IMG/VR virus record: IMGVR_UViG_3300006920_000065
Coordinates: 1-49,586 of that record
Length of the DNA stretch: 49,586 bases
Direction: 5' to 3' (one strand)
Origin: a virus
The notes beneath the pieces are model-generated. The model was not told the origin of the DNA. It did not search any database and worked only from the letters and a program-made list of their open reading frames with translations. Both the position numbers and the translations under genes were made by a program. Of the stretch, positions 1-8,146 are shown piece after piece; position 1 is the first letter of the stretch, and each line of letters begins with the position of its first letter.

Positions 1-622
1 AATCTGTAGTGTCTGTAATATCTACAACACCTGCTACAGTTAAAGTTGAAGCCATATCTACAGCACCATCAATGTCTACTACATCTAAATTAGATGTACC
101 ATTAACATCAATAGCACCTTCTAAATCTATATCACCATTAACAATAAGATCATCTGTTAATGTTAAATCGTCTTGTATTTTTAAATCTACAACATTAAGA
201 CTAGCAAAAGCATCAACAACTGCTGCTCCAGAACCTGCTCCGTCTAAATAAACTGCTTTTACATCTCCTGCTGGAATAGTTATGTTTGCACCAGAGCCTT
301 GTGAAATAATAATGTTTTGAGAACCACTTGTTCCATTTTCTATAAATTGCATACGCTTCATAGTATTTGGAGTTATAGTAATAGTACAAGCTGAATCTAG
401 TGTGCCTGTATATTTAAGATACATGGCTCTACCAGCATCTGATGCACCATCTGCTACTACAGTAGAATGTGTATCAGCATTAGTAGTTATAGCTTCTGTA
501 CCAAAACCTAATGCTTCACCAATTAATTCTAAATTAGTATTAGTTGTTGTACCCCATGTACCACTGGCATCACCAGTACCCATTTCATTGAGTCTTAAAT
601 TGTTTACATATGAACTTGCCAT
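1..622 (-). CDS. Tail-fibre-like virion protein, 3' end cut by window edge
   Basis: An open frame runs from ATG at 622-620 leftward off the window edge, giving 207 residues with no stop. GAGG lies about 7 bases upstream of the ATG. The N-terminus reads MASSYVNNLRLNEMGTGD. After about residue 140 it becomes a strand-rich repetitive stretch of short D/L/V/G/N units (for example LIVNGDIDLEGAIDVNG), as in phage fibres and appendage proteins. It is the last gene on the left of the late minus-strand run, after the head and connector genes, where a tail appendage is expected. The missing C-terminus would carry any receptor-binding part. Fibre function is inferred from composition and position. Confidence 0.7.
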   Translation of the reverse strand, partial: MASSYVNNLRLNEMGTGDASGTWGTTTNTNLELIGEALGFGTEAITTNADTHSTVVADGASDAGRAMYLKYTGTLDSACTITITPNTMKRMQFIENGTSGSQNIIISQGSGANITIPAGDVKAVYLDGAGSGAAVVDAFASLNVVDLKIQDDLTLTDDLIVNGDIDLEGAIDVNGTSNLDVVDIDGAVDMASTLTVAGVVDITDTTD

Positions 623-654
623 ATTATTTCCTCGTGTTAATCATAATATAATTT

Positions 655-1185
655 TTAAGCAACTTCACTCCAATTAGGTGTTTGTGAAGTGCTTATCGTT
701 GAGTAGTTAGGTGTTTGAGATGTATCTACTAATCCCCAAACATTAACTCCGCCTAAACCTGATGTTGTTAATAATCCTGTTATATCTACATCTGCTGCTG
801 CTGTTGGAGTAACTGAACCTAATGAAGATGTTGCAGCTCCAAGTGTAATAGGTAATATATTATTACTAATAATACTTTCATCACCTAAACCACTTGTTGA
901 TGTAACTGCAGATACGCCAACAATAGCAACTGCTTGTACAGCCATTGTTCCAACTGCACTTGTTCCTGATTGTCCTGTAACTGGTAAAACATTAACTGTA
1001 ACTAATGATTCATTACCTAATGCAGAAGTACCTGCTACGCCTGTAACTGAAACATTTGCTACACCTGTAACTGTTTCTGAGCCTAAAGCTGAAGTTCCTG
1101 CTACCCCTGTTAAAGAAACAGGTATAGGTTCACCAAAGGTTAATTGACCCCAAGTACCTCTACCCCAACCAGTTATATTAGCCAT
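655..1185 (-). CDS. Repeat-rich virion protein (fibre or decoration type)
   Basis: 176 residues. The N-terminus MANITGWGRGTWGQLTFGEP carries the W-G-x-G-x-W-G signature seen in marine phage structural proteins. The body is a degenerate tandem repeat of about 22-35 residues around VTGVAGTSALGSE, repeated as VTGVAGTSALGNE, VTGQSGTSAVGT, VTSTSGLGDE and LGAATSSLGS. The C-terminus has a small doublet, TSQTPNYS and TSQTPNWS. Such repeats usually build an elongated beta structure on the virion surface. It sits between a small structural gene and the fibre-like gene at the left edge. The exact role is not recognised. Confidence 0.6.
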   Translation of the reverse strand: MANITGWGRGTWGQLTFGEPIPVSLTGVAGTSALGSETVTGVANVSVTGVAGTSALGNESLVTVNVLPVTGQSGTSAVGTMAVQAVAIVGVSAVTSTSGLGDESIISNNILPITLGAATSSLGSVTPTAAADVDITGLLTTSGLGGVNVWGLVDTSQTPNYSTISTSQTPNWSEVA

Positions 1186-1193
1186 AAGCTAAA

Positions 1194-1625
1194 TTACGCT
1201 ATTCTTATAATTGCGTTAGATGCGTCTGCTGTAGGAAATTGAATAGTAAAAGCACCTGCTGTAGATGTTTTATCTCCACCAAAATCAAATACTGCAACTG
1301 CTGGATCGCCTGATTGTGTATCGTTATAGATCATACATCCTCTAGCAGTAACAGTAGCTGTACCAAAAGTTAAATCAGCAAAGTCTGTAAATGCAGTTGT
1401 ACCTGAACTTGTAGGATTTATATTGGTTAATGCTGCACCACCAGAAGTATAATTAGTTCCAGATGCTTGATTGGTTGTAGTAAAAGCTGTGGTAGCTGCA
1501 CCCATTGTTGCACTTGAAGTATACAAAGCTAGTTTAAAAGAATTACCTCCAGAAGCTAAAAAATTATGCTTACCTTCTAAAAGTTCTTTTTTAAAGCTAG
1601 TTGCCATTGCTTGTGTTATTGCCAT
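1194..1625 (-). CDS. Small virion structural protein
   Basis: 143 residues beginning MAITQAMATSFKKELLEGKH, followed by FKLALYTSSATMG. I recognise this as a common small structural protein of marine phages, usually placed near the connector genes, but its role in the particle is not known to me. It is rich in Thr, Ala, Ser and Gly and probably mostly beta strand; the end, IQFPTADASNAIIRIA, looks like a beta edge. Its ATG shares a base with the stop of the gene at 1625-1915, indicating translational coupling. Confidence 0.65.
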   Translation of the reverse strand: MAITQAMATSFKKELLEGKHNFLASGGNSFKLALYTSSATMGAATTAFTTTNQASGTNYTSGGAALTNINPTSSGTTAFTDFADLTFGTATVTARGCMIYNDTQSGDPAVAVFDFGGDKTSTAGAFTIQFPTADASNAIIRIA

Positions 1626-1915
1626 TATAGTCTCCTAATAATATTTGCTAAGTCTTTATGACCTTGTTTTTCTAATTCATTACATACTGTGCAAATGTGG
1701 TTTTTAATACCTTCTTTTACATAATATGTTATGACCATTTTTGTTCTATCTCTAAACGCATGAGCCTGTGCTTTTACCATAGGATCAGCATTATCACTTA
1801 TAGAAATTATTTTATCTGTTGCCATTTCTGCAACTTCTTCAGGCGTATGCCCTCTATTTTGAGTTGTTTTAACTCCTAAATCACCTATAGCAATTTTAAA
1901 CTCGTCTGTATGCAT
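1625..1915 (-). CDS. Hypothetical protein, 96 aa
   Basis: A small soluble protein, largely alpha-helical by composition, with one Cys-x-x-Cys (ICTVC) near residue 78. It contains the stretch HTPEEVAEMATDKI. It overlaps its neighbours by single bases (1625 and 1915), so it is clearly part of the late operon. No domain recognised. The single CxxC could take part in metal or disulphide chemistry, but a second pair of ligands is not evident. Confidence 0.6.
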   Translation of the reverse strand: MHTDEFKIAIGDLGVKTTQNRGHTPEEVAEMATDKIISISDNADPMVKAQAHAFRDRTKMVITYYVKEGIKNHICTVCNELEKQGHKDLANIIRRL

Positions 1916-2649
1916 TAATACTTATTTGGTTCAGTTGGTTCAGTTAAGTTTAAATCTTTTCTATTAATTATGCCAACAGGTTTAGGTTTTGGTTCTAATT
2001 GCATTTCTGATAAATTACAGACTTTCATACCTGCACCATTTTGATAACTAACTTTAGGGTCATTCAATCTATGATAACCATAAAGTTTTTCTTCAAAACC
2101 TATATCAGTATCTAATAATGTAGATCGTGGTGCTACTTCTATTTGCATACCAGCATCAATACATTTAGATAACCAAAACTCAGTGCATGATCTACCAGCT
2201 TCTGCAAAATGCATATTACTTCTATAGGTAAAATCTATACCAAATAAAGATATTTTTTTAACTTTACTCCATAAAGCATAAGCTATTGTATATGGAATAG
2301 TATTATTAAAATAAGAACAACCTAAATCACCTACAATAGATTCTATTGGATACTCTACTGCAGTAGGAACTCTATCATCTAGTTCACAAGTATAAATAGG
2401 AAAATCGCATTGAGGTAAGTATTTACGCATCATTGGAGTCATAGTTCCAGCATCTTCGGTATCTAAAAATCTACTCATAGGGTCAAGAATAAAAGCTCTA
2501 TCTATTCTAGGTAAAACACCTATCATTGCATTTATTGCCCAGACTTCATCAAATTCAACGCTGTGTGTTTGTGCAAGATGAAAGTCTATTTGACTTTGAC
2601 CCATAGCAACTATTGCTACACTTGAATCTTCTAATTCTTTTATAGCCAT
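1915..2649 (-). CDS. Maf/DUF115-like Rossmann protein, possible glycosyltransferase
   Basis: 244 residues. The N-terminal strand SSVAIVAMGQSQ is followed by EVWAINAMIG and RAFILDP, then YFNNTIPYTIAYALWSKV and ISLFGIDFTYR. This order (GxS loop, W-x-x-N, D-x-x-F-x-x-D, N/S-x-x-x-A-x-x-x-A, GxDF) resembles the DUF115/MAF_flag10 family of motility-accessory, sialyltransferase-like Rossmann proteins. Members of that family modify surface proteins with sugars. Here the gene lies between connector and appendage genes, so a role in glycosylating virion appendages or host surface is possible. Family assignment is from motif order only; catalytic activity is inference. Confidence 0.5.
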   Translation of the reverse strand: MAIKELEDSSVAIVAMGQSQIDFHLAQTHSVEFDEVWAINAMIGVLPRIDRAFILDPMSRFLDTEDAGTMTPMMRKYLPQCDFPIYTCELDDRVPTAVEYPIESIVGDLGCSYFNNTIPYTIAYALWSKVKKISLFGIDFTYRSNMHFAEAGRSCTEFWLSKCIDAGMQIEVAPRSTLLDTDIGFEEKLYGYHRLNDPKVSYQNGAGMKVCNLSEMQLEPKPKPVGIINRKDLNLTEPTEPNKY

Positions 2650-2652
2650 TTG

Positions 2653-3297
2653 TTAGGCATTTATTTTACGCTGTCCATCTCTGTAAGCATCTTTACGATT
2701 GTATCCATCTGATTCTAAAGTTAGTCTACCTAACGCTTCTTGAAATCTTTTTTCATAATTTACAAGAATATCTGGCTCACCTTTCATAAAGGTATAGGCT
2801 TCACATAAAGAAGCATATAACAATACTTCTGGTGCATTTGTTCCTAACCAGCTAGTGCCATCAGCAGAAGCTGATATAGATTCAGGTATATAAAAATAAT
2901 GTAATTCTACTGTAAATCCTGAGCTTGGAGTTGGTCCAATAATAAATGTGTCATCATCAAACTGTGCATAATGTTTTGGTGTTCCTGTTGTAGCAGCTAC
3001 AGGATATGCTTCTCGTATAAAGCTAACATCTGTATTTAAAAGATAGCTGTAATTACTATCGCTATCTAATACTGCTAAAGAATATGGATATAAATAATCA
3101 CTAGGAGCAGATAAATATTGATTACCAGAAGTTAAACTACCAGTAACATTTTTTCTAAAGTTTGGTAACTCAACAGATTTAATAATTCTTTGTTCTGCTT
3201 GAGTAATAATAGTTGCTAAATCAGCAACAAATGTTGATTCTGTATTTTGCGTATAATCTTGTATCGCTGATTTTAATGTTGTATATGTCCAACTCAT
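2653..3297 (-). CDS. Head-tail connector/adaptor-like protein
   Basis: 214 residues beginning MSWTYTTLKSAIQDYTQN, then ATIITQAEQRIIKSVELPNFRK. It has a beta-rich middle and a helical C-terminus ending in LTLESDGYNRKDAYRDGQRK. This helix-strand-helix arrangement and the position beside a gp4-like gene match the phage adaptor proteins that form the ring below the portal. Its ATG overlaps the stop of the zinc-ribbon gene upstream (3294-3297). I have no closer family name; the adaptor role is inferred from pattern and synteny. Confidence 0.6.
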   Translation of the reverse strand: MSWTYTTLKSAIQDYTQNTESTFVADLATIITQAEQRIIKSVELPNFRKNVTGSLTSGNQYLSAPSDYLYPYSLAVLDSDSNYSYLLNTDVSFIREAYPVAATTGTPKHYAQFDDDTFIIGPTPSSGFTVELHYFYIPESISASADGTSWLGTNAPEVLLYASLCEAYTFMKGEPDILVNYEKRFQEALGRLTLESDGYNRKDAYRDGQRKINA

Positions 3298-3632
3298 GAT
3301 GTGCTCACTGTTACTTTTCCTATTTCACCTTTAATATCTAAACCCATAGTGCTTGAGCCAAATTCTGTAACTCCACCACCAATAGGATCAAAAGCAAAAT
3401 ATCTTGTTGATTCTGCTTCTCCTGTATCTACTCTAGGATTATAAAGACTTTCATTATCACTGGTATCTATATCACCCAATTTAAGTTGAGGTTGATCAAT
3501 ATCAAAACACTCATTGCATACACGCAAACCATTTCTTTTACTATCAACAATTTCATATTTTAAATCATTTAATTTATAAGAAAATCCACAACGATCACAT
3601 AGTCCTAATGCTTTTTTACCTTGTGCGTACAT
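3294..3632 (-). CDS. Zinc-ribbon virion-associated protein
   Basis: 112 residues. Two Cys pairs about 25 residues apart, CDRCGF near residue 12 and CNECFD near residue 38, make a clear four-Cys zinc site. The rest is acidic and disordered-looking, with a glycine-rich strand IGGGVTEFGSSTMG toward the C-terminus. The gene lies between two connector-type genes and overlaps the next one, so it is probably a small connector or particle component. Zinc binding is inferred from the motif; its function is unknown to me. Confidence 0.6.
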   Translation of the reverse strand: MYAQGKKALGLCDRCGFSYKLNDLKYEIVDSKRNGLRVCNECFDIDQPQLKLGDIDTSDNESLYNPRVDTGEAESTRYFAFDPIGGGVTEFGSSTMGLDIKGEIGKVTVSTS

Positions 3633-3859
3633 TAGTATATTTTCCTAATAGTATAGTTAAATGGATTTATAGAAGATTTTGTGTATGCATTACCTTCTAT
3701 ATCTACTCCTCTTAAATAAGTATTATTAATTTTAATTATTTTTTTTAGTTGAATGGTAAAAGTATTAGACATATTACCTTCTTTGTCATACTCAACAACT
3801 CTAACTTCATATTGTTCTTTGGTAATTTTGCGATAAAAATCTAATAATCTTTTAAACAT
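3632..3859 (-). CDS. Hypothetical protein, 75 aa
   Basis: A small, basic, strand-rich protein starting MFKRLLDFYRKITKEQYEVR. It shares one base with both neighbours (3632 and 3859), so it is firmly embedded in the late operon between the gp4-like gene and the zinc-ribbon gene. No domain recognised. The size and position would fit a small assembly or connector accessory protein, but nothing in the sequence proves it. Confidence 0.5.
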   Translation of the reverse strand: MFKRLLDFYRKITKEQYEVRVVEYDKEGNMSNTFTIQLKKIIKINNTYLRGVDIEGNAYTKSSINPFNYTIRKIY

Positions 3860-4554
3860 TATTGATAAAAACTTACATCTGGAACAAATCTAACTGGTGC
3901 TTTTTCTCTATCAGCTTGAGTTACTTCTTCCCATAGCTCCATATAGCGTTGTCGTATCATAGGAACTCTCTGTTGAGCTTCTGGTGACTTACAAGCTAAA
4001 TTATATGCTAAAGCATAAGTTAAGCATGGAAGGTATCTAGAGGGCACATCAGCATTTAAAGTGCCGACTGTACCAACATCTTCTATGCGTTTTACATAAT
4101 CGTAAACAAGTGTATATGTTTGTGCTGAGTCAGGAGTTGCCCAAAGAATTATTTTTACTGCATCATTATCTTTATCTACAAAAAATTGTGTAGGTTTTGA
4201 TTGAGTAAGTTTTTTAGCTTGATGTGCATATTCTGTTCTAGATATGCGATTTAATCTTTGATCAAACTGTTTAGTAGTATCTGCTGCATCTGTTCTTATA
4301 AAAACATCTACAATATCTAATGCACTTGAATCTACTGTGTAGCTACTTGTACCTGCAGTAAGAGTTGTTGAACCTTGTTCTATAGTCCATAAGTTAAGAC
4401 CTTTGTTTTGCCATTCTAAAAATACAAGATTAAGTGCTCGTTTAGCACTTCTATAGCTATAACCTGAACGCAGTTCTAGACCACAAAGATCATAAGACTC
4501 TTCCATAATTTCACTTATGTCTAAGTTAAATGTTGTTGTTCCACTTGTTGCCAT
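3859..4554 (-). CDS. P22 gp4-like tail accessory (head-completion) protein
   Basis: 231 residues. The N-terminal helix region (DISEIMEESYDLCGLE) leads into SAKRALNLVFLEWQNKGLNLWTIEQ, then beta strands, then a helical C-terminus (YLPCLTYALAYNLACK, MIRQRYMELWEEVTQADRE). The pattern of two helices with RALN-x-x-x-x-x-W-x-x-x-G-x-x-LW is that of P22 gp4-type proteins. These bind under the portal after packaging, close the head and provide the tail assembly site. Neighbouring genes are other connector components. Assigned by eye from family pattern. Confidence 0.7.
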   Translation of the reverse strand: MATSGTTTFNLDISEIMEESYDLCGLELRSGYSYRSAKRALNLVFLEWQNKGLNLWTIEQGSTTLTAGTSSYTVDSSALDIVDVFIRTDAADTTKQFDQRLNRISRTEYAHQAKKLTQSKPTQFFVDKDNDAVKIILWATPDSAQTYTLVYDYVKRIEDVGTVGTLNADVPSRYLPCLTYALAYNLACKSPEAQQRVPMIRQRYMELWEEVTQADREKAPVRFVPDVSFYQ

Positions 4555-4566
4555 AGTAATCCTGTA

Positions 4567-4869
4567 TTAACACTTCCACCTTCTACGAGCCTGTCTTATT
4601 CTAGAATTAGGATCGTTTTTAGTTTTAGCTGAACTTCTTTTAAGTTGACCTAATGATCTTGCACAGTAAGACTTTCTGCGTTTTGCAGCCTTACTACCTT
4701 TTTTTACTTTACCTGTTACTGCTGTTTTAAGTTTAGAACCTGGATTTGCTTTGCGATAAGCTGCAACTCCTTTTTTGGTCATACCAGCACCAGACTTAGT
4801 AGAACGATAATTAGCTCCCTTACCTTTAGTTGTTTTAGGTATAGGGTTTTCTCGTTTTCTTTTGGTCAT
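4567..4869 (-). CDS. Highly basic virion protein (DUF6321-like)
   Basis: 100 residues, roughly a third Lys/Arg. It contains GAGMTKKGVAAYRKANPGSK, then LKTAVTG and KAAKRRKSYCARS, and ends RIRQARRRWKC. I recognise the GMTxKGVxxYRxxNPGSKL-x-TAVTG pattern as a widespread small basic phage protein carried in virion-gene clusters. Its charge suggests binding to packaged DNA. It is the first of three basic genes in 4567-5462, making a basic-protein cluster between connector and head genes. Function is not established. Confidence 0.7.
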   Translation of the reverse strand: MTKRKRENPIPKTTKGKGANYRSTKSGAGMTKKGVAAYRKANPGSKLKTAVTGKVKKGSKAAKRRKSYCARSLGQLKRSSAKTKNDPNSRIRQARRRWKC

Positions 4870-4882
4870 TTAAAAAACGAAG

Positions 4883-5134
4883 TTATCTTCTTCCGCCTTT
4901 TTTACCGCCTTTAGAACCATTCTTGCTTTTCATTCCAGTGTAAGTACCACCTGCAGCTTTATTTTTTTTCATAGCTGGTCCACTTGTATTACCGCCACCG
5001 AACATTTTTTGAACATATTCTTTATACGATTGAACTTTAGCTTCTTTACCTACTTCAGTTTTTCCCCTATTTCTATAGCCAGTATTTTTTTTACCGCCCA
5101 TTTTACCGCCCTTTGGACCATTTTTACTTTTCAT
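4883..5134 (-). CDS. Basic glycine/lysine repeat protein
   Basis: 83 residues. The same motif occurs at both ends, MKSKNGPKGGKMGGKK at the N-terminus and MKSKNGSKGGKKGGRR at the C-terminus, around a central helix KVQSYKEYVQKMFGGG. The charge is strongly positive. It is likely a nucleic-acid-binding or scaffold-like small virion protein. The terminal duplication argues for an internal repeat that arose from a shorter unit. It is preceded (in the direction of transcription) by the 12-bp hairpin at 5158-5186. No named family recognised. Confidence 0.6.
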   Translation of the reverse strand: MKSKNGPKGGKMGGKKNTGYRNRGKTEVGKEAKVQSYKEYVQKMFGGGNTSGPAMKKNKAAGGTYTGMKSKNGSKGGKKGGRR

Positions 5135-5157
5135 AAGTTACCTTTTAAATTAAATAG

Positions 5158-5186
5158 TTATAGTACCCTCTATAAGGGTACTATAA
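5158..5186 (-). promoter_or_regulatory. Perfect 12-bp stem-loop between basic-protein genes
   Basis: TTATAGTACCCT at 5158-5169 pairs perfectly with AGGGTACTATAA at 5175-5186 around a CTATA loop. It lies in the gap between the genes ending at 5202 and starting at 5134. On the minus strand no run of T follows, so it is not a standard intrinsic terminator. An RNA-processing or stability element, or a binding site for a dimeric regulator, would fit. Confidence 0.6.
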
Positions 5187-5201
5187 ACAAAGTGAGTTAT
5201 G

Positions 5202-5462
5202 CTACTTTTTAGTAGCAGTTTTTTTAGACTTACCTTTTTTAGCTGTAGCTTTTTTTGCTGGAGCTTTTTTAGGTGTTTCCTTTTTTGGCTCTGCTGCTTT
5301 TTTTACAGCCTTTTTAACAGGTTGTAGTTCTGCAACTTTTCGTTGAGCATCTTCAAGATCAGGATCAGGACCAAAAATTGGTATCCATATTCCATCTTTA
5401 CCTTCTTGAAGAACTTTATATTGAGGTGGAAATTCACCTGTTTCTGAAATAATATATTTCAT
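5202..5462 (-). CDS. Protein with histone H1-like lysine/alanine tail
   Basis: 86 residues. The N-terminal half is folded-looking (MKYIISETGEFPPQYKVLQE, then WIPIFGPDPDLEDAQRKVAEL). From about residue 50 the chain is a Lys/Ala/Pro tail, with blocks KKAVKKAA, KKAPAKKATAKK and KKTATKK. Such tails resemble bacterial histone H1-like proteins and bind DNA non-specifically. With the two genes downstream it forms a set of three basic proteins, suggesting condensation of packaged DNA or coating of the genome in the infected cell. The role is inferred. Confidence 0.6.
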   Translation of the reverse strand: MKYIISETGEFPPQYKVLQEGKDGIWIPIFGPDPDLEDAQRKVAELQPVKKAVKKAAEPKKETPKKAPAKKATAKKGKSKKTATKK

Positions 5463-5473
5463 AATATCTCCGA

Positions 5474-5881
5474 TTAATCAGAATATACTTTAACCATTTC
5501 TAAAACAATGGAATAAGTATCTCCTGAGCTATGACCTTTAGTGGTAAAAAGAATATCTCCATTCTTACCACTCCCTGCATTATTTGAAAGTCCACCAAAA
5601 TCTTGAAAGTCCATATGTCCATTACTACTTTCAGCTAGTTCCATAAGTAGAACATTGCTTGTAGCATTAAGAAACATTTGAACTGACATACCAACAATAG
5701 CATGACTCACTCGCATTACTCTAACTTCTGAACATGAAACACCTTCAGAGTTAGCAGCTAAAGCAGATACATCTACTTTAGCTACTGCGGATTCGCCACT
5801 GCCATCGCTGACATTGGTAAACTTCATAATGCAATTTCTTTCACCATCAATGATGGTTTGTGAAGTTACTGCATCAGCCAT
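5474..5881 (-). CDS. Virion structural protein
   Basis: 135 residues beginning MADAVTSQTIIDGERNCIMKFTNVSDGSGES, followed by a beta-rich body with VRVMRVSHAIVGMSVQMF and ending YSIVLEMVKVYSD. I recognise this N-terminal pattern from small structural proteins of marine phages near the head genes, but no function is known to me. It has no signal peptide or membrane segment. It lies in the group after the terminator at 6553-6590, with 5891-6475 upstream. Confidence 0.6.
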   Translation of the reverse strand: MADAVTSQTIIDGERNCIMKFTNVSDGSGESAVAKVDVSALAANSEGVSCSEVRVMRVSHAIVGMSVQMFLNATSNVLLMELAESSNGHMDFQDFGGLSNNAGSGKNGDILFTTKGHSSGDTYSIVLEMVKVYSD

Positions 5882-5890
5882 AATTTACTC

Positions 5891-6475
5891 CTAGCTAAAA
5901 CTATGAGAAACAGTGCCATCACCAAAGACATGACCATTAAGAAGCCATATGGCATCTGTAATAGCTACACATCTAATATGACCGCCAATAAAACGACCAT
6001 CAGTGTCAGCATCCATAGTTAATCTATAGTCAGCAGCAGCAGGAACATTCCATCCTGCAGTGTCGATATTTTCATTAAGAGCTACTACACTTCCTAATTC
6101 ATCTTTATCAAGCTGAAATACCATTCCTTGAAAAGTATCTGCATCAGAAGCACCTTGTAAAATAAAAGAGCCTGTAAATGTAGTACCTATATGAAACTCA
6201 TAAAACAGTCCAGCAGCAGCAGCAGGTAAAGTTACTGTTACACCAGCAGCTCTATTCAAGCTAAAGATAGTTCCAGATTGTGCTGTAGTTGGAGTGTATG
6301 TTGCATCAGTAATGCTAGTAACAGGAAATAAATTATTTAGTGTTCCTGTTGTACTAATATTACCGCTTGTATCAACATCTAGATTAGTTGTAATTGCTCC
6401 AGTTGTTGAGTTTTTAGTGATTTGTTCAAAACCACCTTCGGACCTAACTGGTCCATTAAATGTTGTGTTAGCCAT
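5891..6475 (-). CDS. Virion structural protein
   Basis: 194 residues beginning MANTTFNGPVRSEGGFEQI, a start common to marine phage virion proteins. The middle is small-residue-rich beta sequence (VTLPAAAAGLFYEFHIG) and the end (GHVFGDGTVSHSFS) looks like a capsid-associated beta domain. It is the first gene after the terminator that ends the major capsid transcript, so it may be expressed at a different level. Function beyond virion component is unknown. Confidence 0.6.
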   Translation of the reverse strand: MANTTFNGPVRSEGGFEQITKNSTTGAITTNLDVDTSGNISTTGTLNNLFPVTSITDATYTPTTAQSGTIFSLNRAAGVTVTLPAAAAGLFYEFHIGTTFTGSFILQGASDADTFQGMVFQLDKDELGSVVALNENIDTAGWNVPAAADYRLTMDADTDGRFIGGHIRCVAITDAIWLLNGHVFGDGTVSHSFS

Positions 6476-6552
6476 TTTTCCTCCTAAAGGAAAGCATCTA
6501 TCATCTTGGCAAGTCTGCTAGGGCAGTTGATAGACAAATTAAAAAATTCCCT

Positions 6553-6590
6553 AGAATAAAAAAAAGGGGGAACAAAAGCTCCCCCTTAAA
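6553..6590 (-). terminator. Intrinsic terminator after the major capsid gene
   Basis: On the minus strand an eight-base stem (AAGGGGGA pairing with TCCCCCTT, 6564-6571 with 6580-6587) closes a short loop and is followed by a run of eight T at 6558-6565. It begins just past the capsid stop codon at 6596. This is a textbook rho-independent terminator and would separate capsid expression from that of the downstream virion genes. Confidence 0.9.
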
Positions 6591-6595
6591 AGTCC

Positions 6596-7510
6596 TTACG
6601 AACTACCTGGTGATCCGAAGATACCTAGTGGATCAGATACTCCAAAGGAATATCTTTCTCTAGCTTTGTATCTTACATTACCAGTTTCAAAGTCACCATC
6701 CATTGAGGTGGTCATTGGTGCTCTGACAAAATGCTTCATGCCATCTGGAACATCAGTTGTGATAAAGAAAGCATTTGTATCAGTTAAATAATGATTAACT
6801 GAATAACCTTCTGGAATCACTCCATTAGTTTTAATAGCATTGATGTCATTGTCAGCAGTACCGACTCTATAGTCACTTTGTAAAAGTCTAGTAGCTACGA
6901 ACTGAAGATCAGAAGGTACTATTAGCTTTTTAGGTCTAGCTGCAATTTTAAGACCTCTTTCATCAGTATATTTACCGATTTGAATGATTGCATCTTCTAA
7001 AGATGTTTCATTTAAATCAGCTCCTGATGAAGGTCTATTGCTGTTAGTTCCACCGCTTACAAGTGGGTGAGCTGTGCTGAATAATGCAACACCATCACCT
7101 GAAGAGAAAGTAGTTGAGAATCCATTGTTTAATGGATACGCTGCTTTCACTTGTTTTGTATAAGCCATTGCACGAGCTAGTGCTTTAGTATATCTAGCTG
7201 ATAAAGAAACATAAAGGTTATCCTCCATTGCTTCTTCGGTCACTGAATATCCCATAGCGATAGTTTCGTGTGTGTAACGAGCCACAAAAGATTCTTGAGC
7301 AGTATCATAGTTAATACTTGATCCTTCATCTTTTACTGGTGCTGCACCGAAGCCAGATAGTTTCAGTTCTTCCTCAAATGATCTTTCGGAATTTTCTGTA
7401 ACATAAATTTCTTCATGCTCGTTTTCGTAGTTACCATACTCTTCACCAAACAAGGCGTTAAGTCCAGGTAATAATTGCTTGAGCTCATTAGCTCTTGATA
7501 TAGCTGCCAT
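6596..7510 (-). CDS. Major capsid protein
   Basis: 304 residues. The N-terminus reads MAISRANELKQLLPGLNALFG-like sequence with an acidic E-loop region (YENEHEEIYVTENSERSFEEE). Features include YTHETIAMGYSVTEEAMEDN, FSTAHPLVSGGT and a C-terminus with YKARERYSFGVSDPLGIFG. These match the HK97-fold major head proteins of the Mu gpT-like and marine phage type. It directly follows the scaffold-like, 8147-8674 and 7521-8108 genes, and a strong terminator sits right after it, as expected for the most abundant virion protein. GGGG precedes the ATG. Assignment by family pattern and position. Confidence 0.85.
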   Translation of the reverse strand: MAAISRANELKQLLPGLNALFGEEYGNYENEHEEIYVTENSERSFEEELKLSGFGAAPVKDEGSSINYDTAQESFVARYTHETIAMGYSVTEEAMEDNLYVSLSARYTKALARAMAYTKQVKAAYPLNNGFSTTFSSGDGVALFSTAHPLVSGGTNSNRPSSGADLNETSLEDAIIQIGKYTDERGLKIAARPKKLIVPSDLQFVATRLLQSDYRVGTADNDINAIKTNGVIPEGYSVNHYLTDTNAFFITTDVPDGMKHFVRAPMTTSMDGDFETGNVRYKARERYSFGVSDPLGIFGSPGSS

Positions 7511-7520
7511 GATTTACCCC

Positions 7521-8108
7521 TTAGCCTATGCCAGTTGTGTTGAGCAATTGATGCCCTACATTAAACATTACTAATACATCTGTATAGGAATCACCAACTG
7601 CACTATCTGGACCATCAACAAAGTCGATGATTTTCACAGGTAATGTGTTAGTGGTTGCTACAGTAGATATATCAACCGAGTTTTTGCTAGTTCCAATTGC
7701 TGTACTACCTGCAGTTTGAACAACAGCACAATTCTTTCCAAGATCATCTTGGTCAGCAGCACCATCGCATTGCATTTGCATTACAATAAAAGGATCAGTA
7801 GCAACATACGCAACAATATCATCCGCAGCAGTTGAAGCTGGGAAATATTGGTTGGGTGTGAATTGACCTGTAGTTGGGTCAGTGTAAGCACATCCAAGAA
7901 ATACACCTATTGGTGTACAAGCTGTAGTACCAGTATCTTTTTGGATAGTGGTATTAGGGTTGTCATCACCCCATTTTACAAAATCGCCATAGAATATAGA
8001 AGTTCCATATGCATTTTTAATTTTATAATGGGTAACTTTTCCTTGGTAAGGGCTTCCAACGACTGTACCTGTAGGTCTTGCTCCATGTGGAGTAGCCGAA
8101 CTTGACAT
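7521..8108 (-). CDS. Head decoration-like structural protein
   Basis: 195 residues, beta-rich. It begins MSSSATPHGARPTGTVVGSP, then VTHYKIKNAYGTSIFYGDFV and GVFLGCAYTDPTTGQ, and ends FNVGHQLLNTTGIG. The gene precedes the major capsid gene by 10 bases, the usual place of a capsid decoration or cement protein. The Y-G-T-x-I-F-x-G-D-F-V and G-V-F-x-G strands resemble head proteins that co-occur with this capsid type in marine phages. The exact role is inferred from synteny. Confidence 0.6.
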   Translation of the reverse strand: MSSSATPHGARPTGTVVGSPYQGKVTHYKIKNAYGTSIFYGDFVKWGDDNPNTTIQKDTGTTACTPIGVFLGCAYTDPTTGQFTPNQYFPASTAADDIVAYVATDPFIVMQMQCDGAADQDDLGKNCAVVQTAGSTAIGTSKNSVDISTVATTNTLPVKIIDFVDGPDSAVGDSYTDVLVMFNVGHQLLNTTGIG

Positions 8109-8146
8109 AATTGTCTCCTTACTAAATTAATAAATTACAAAAGATT

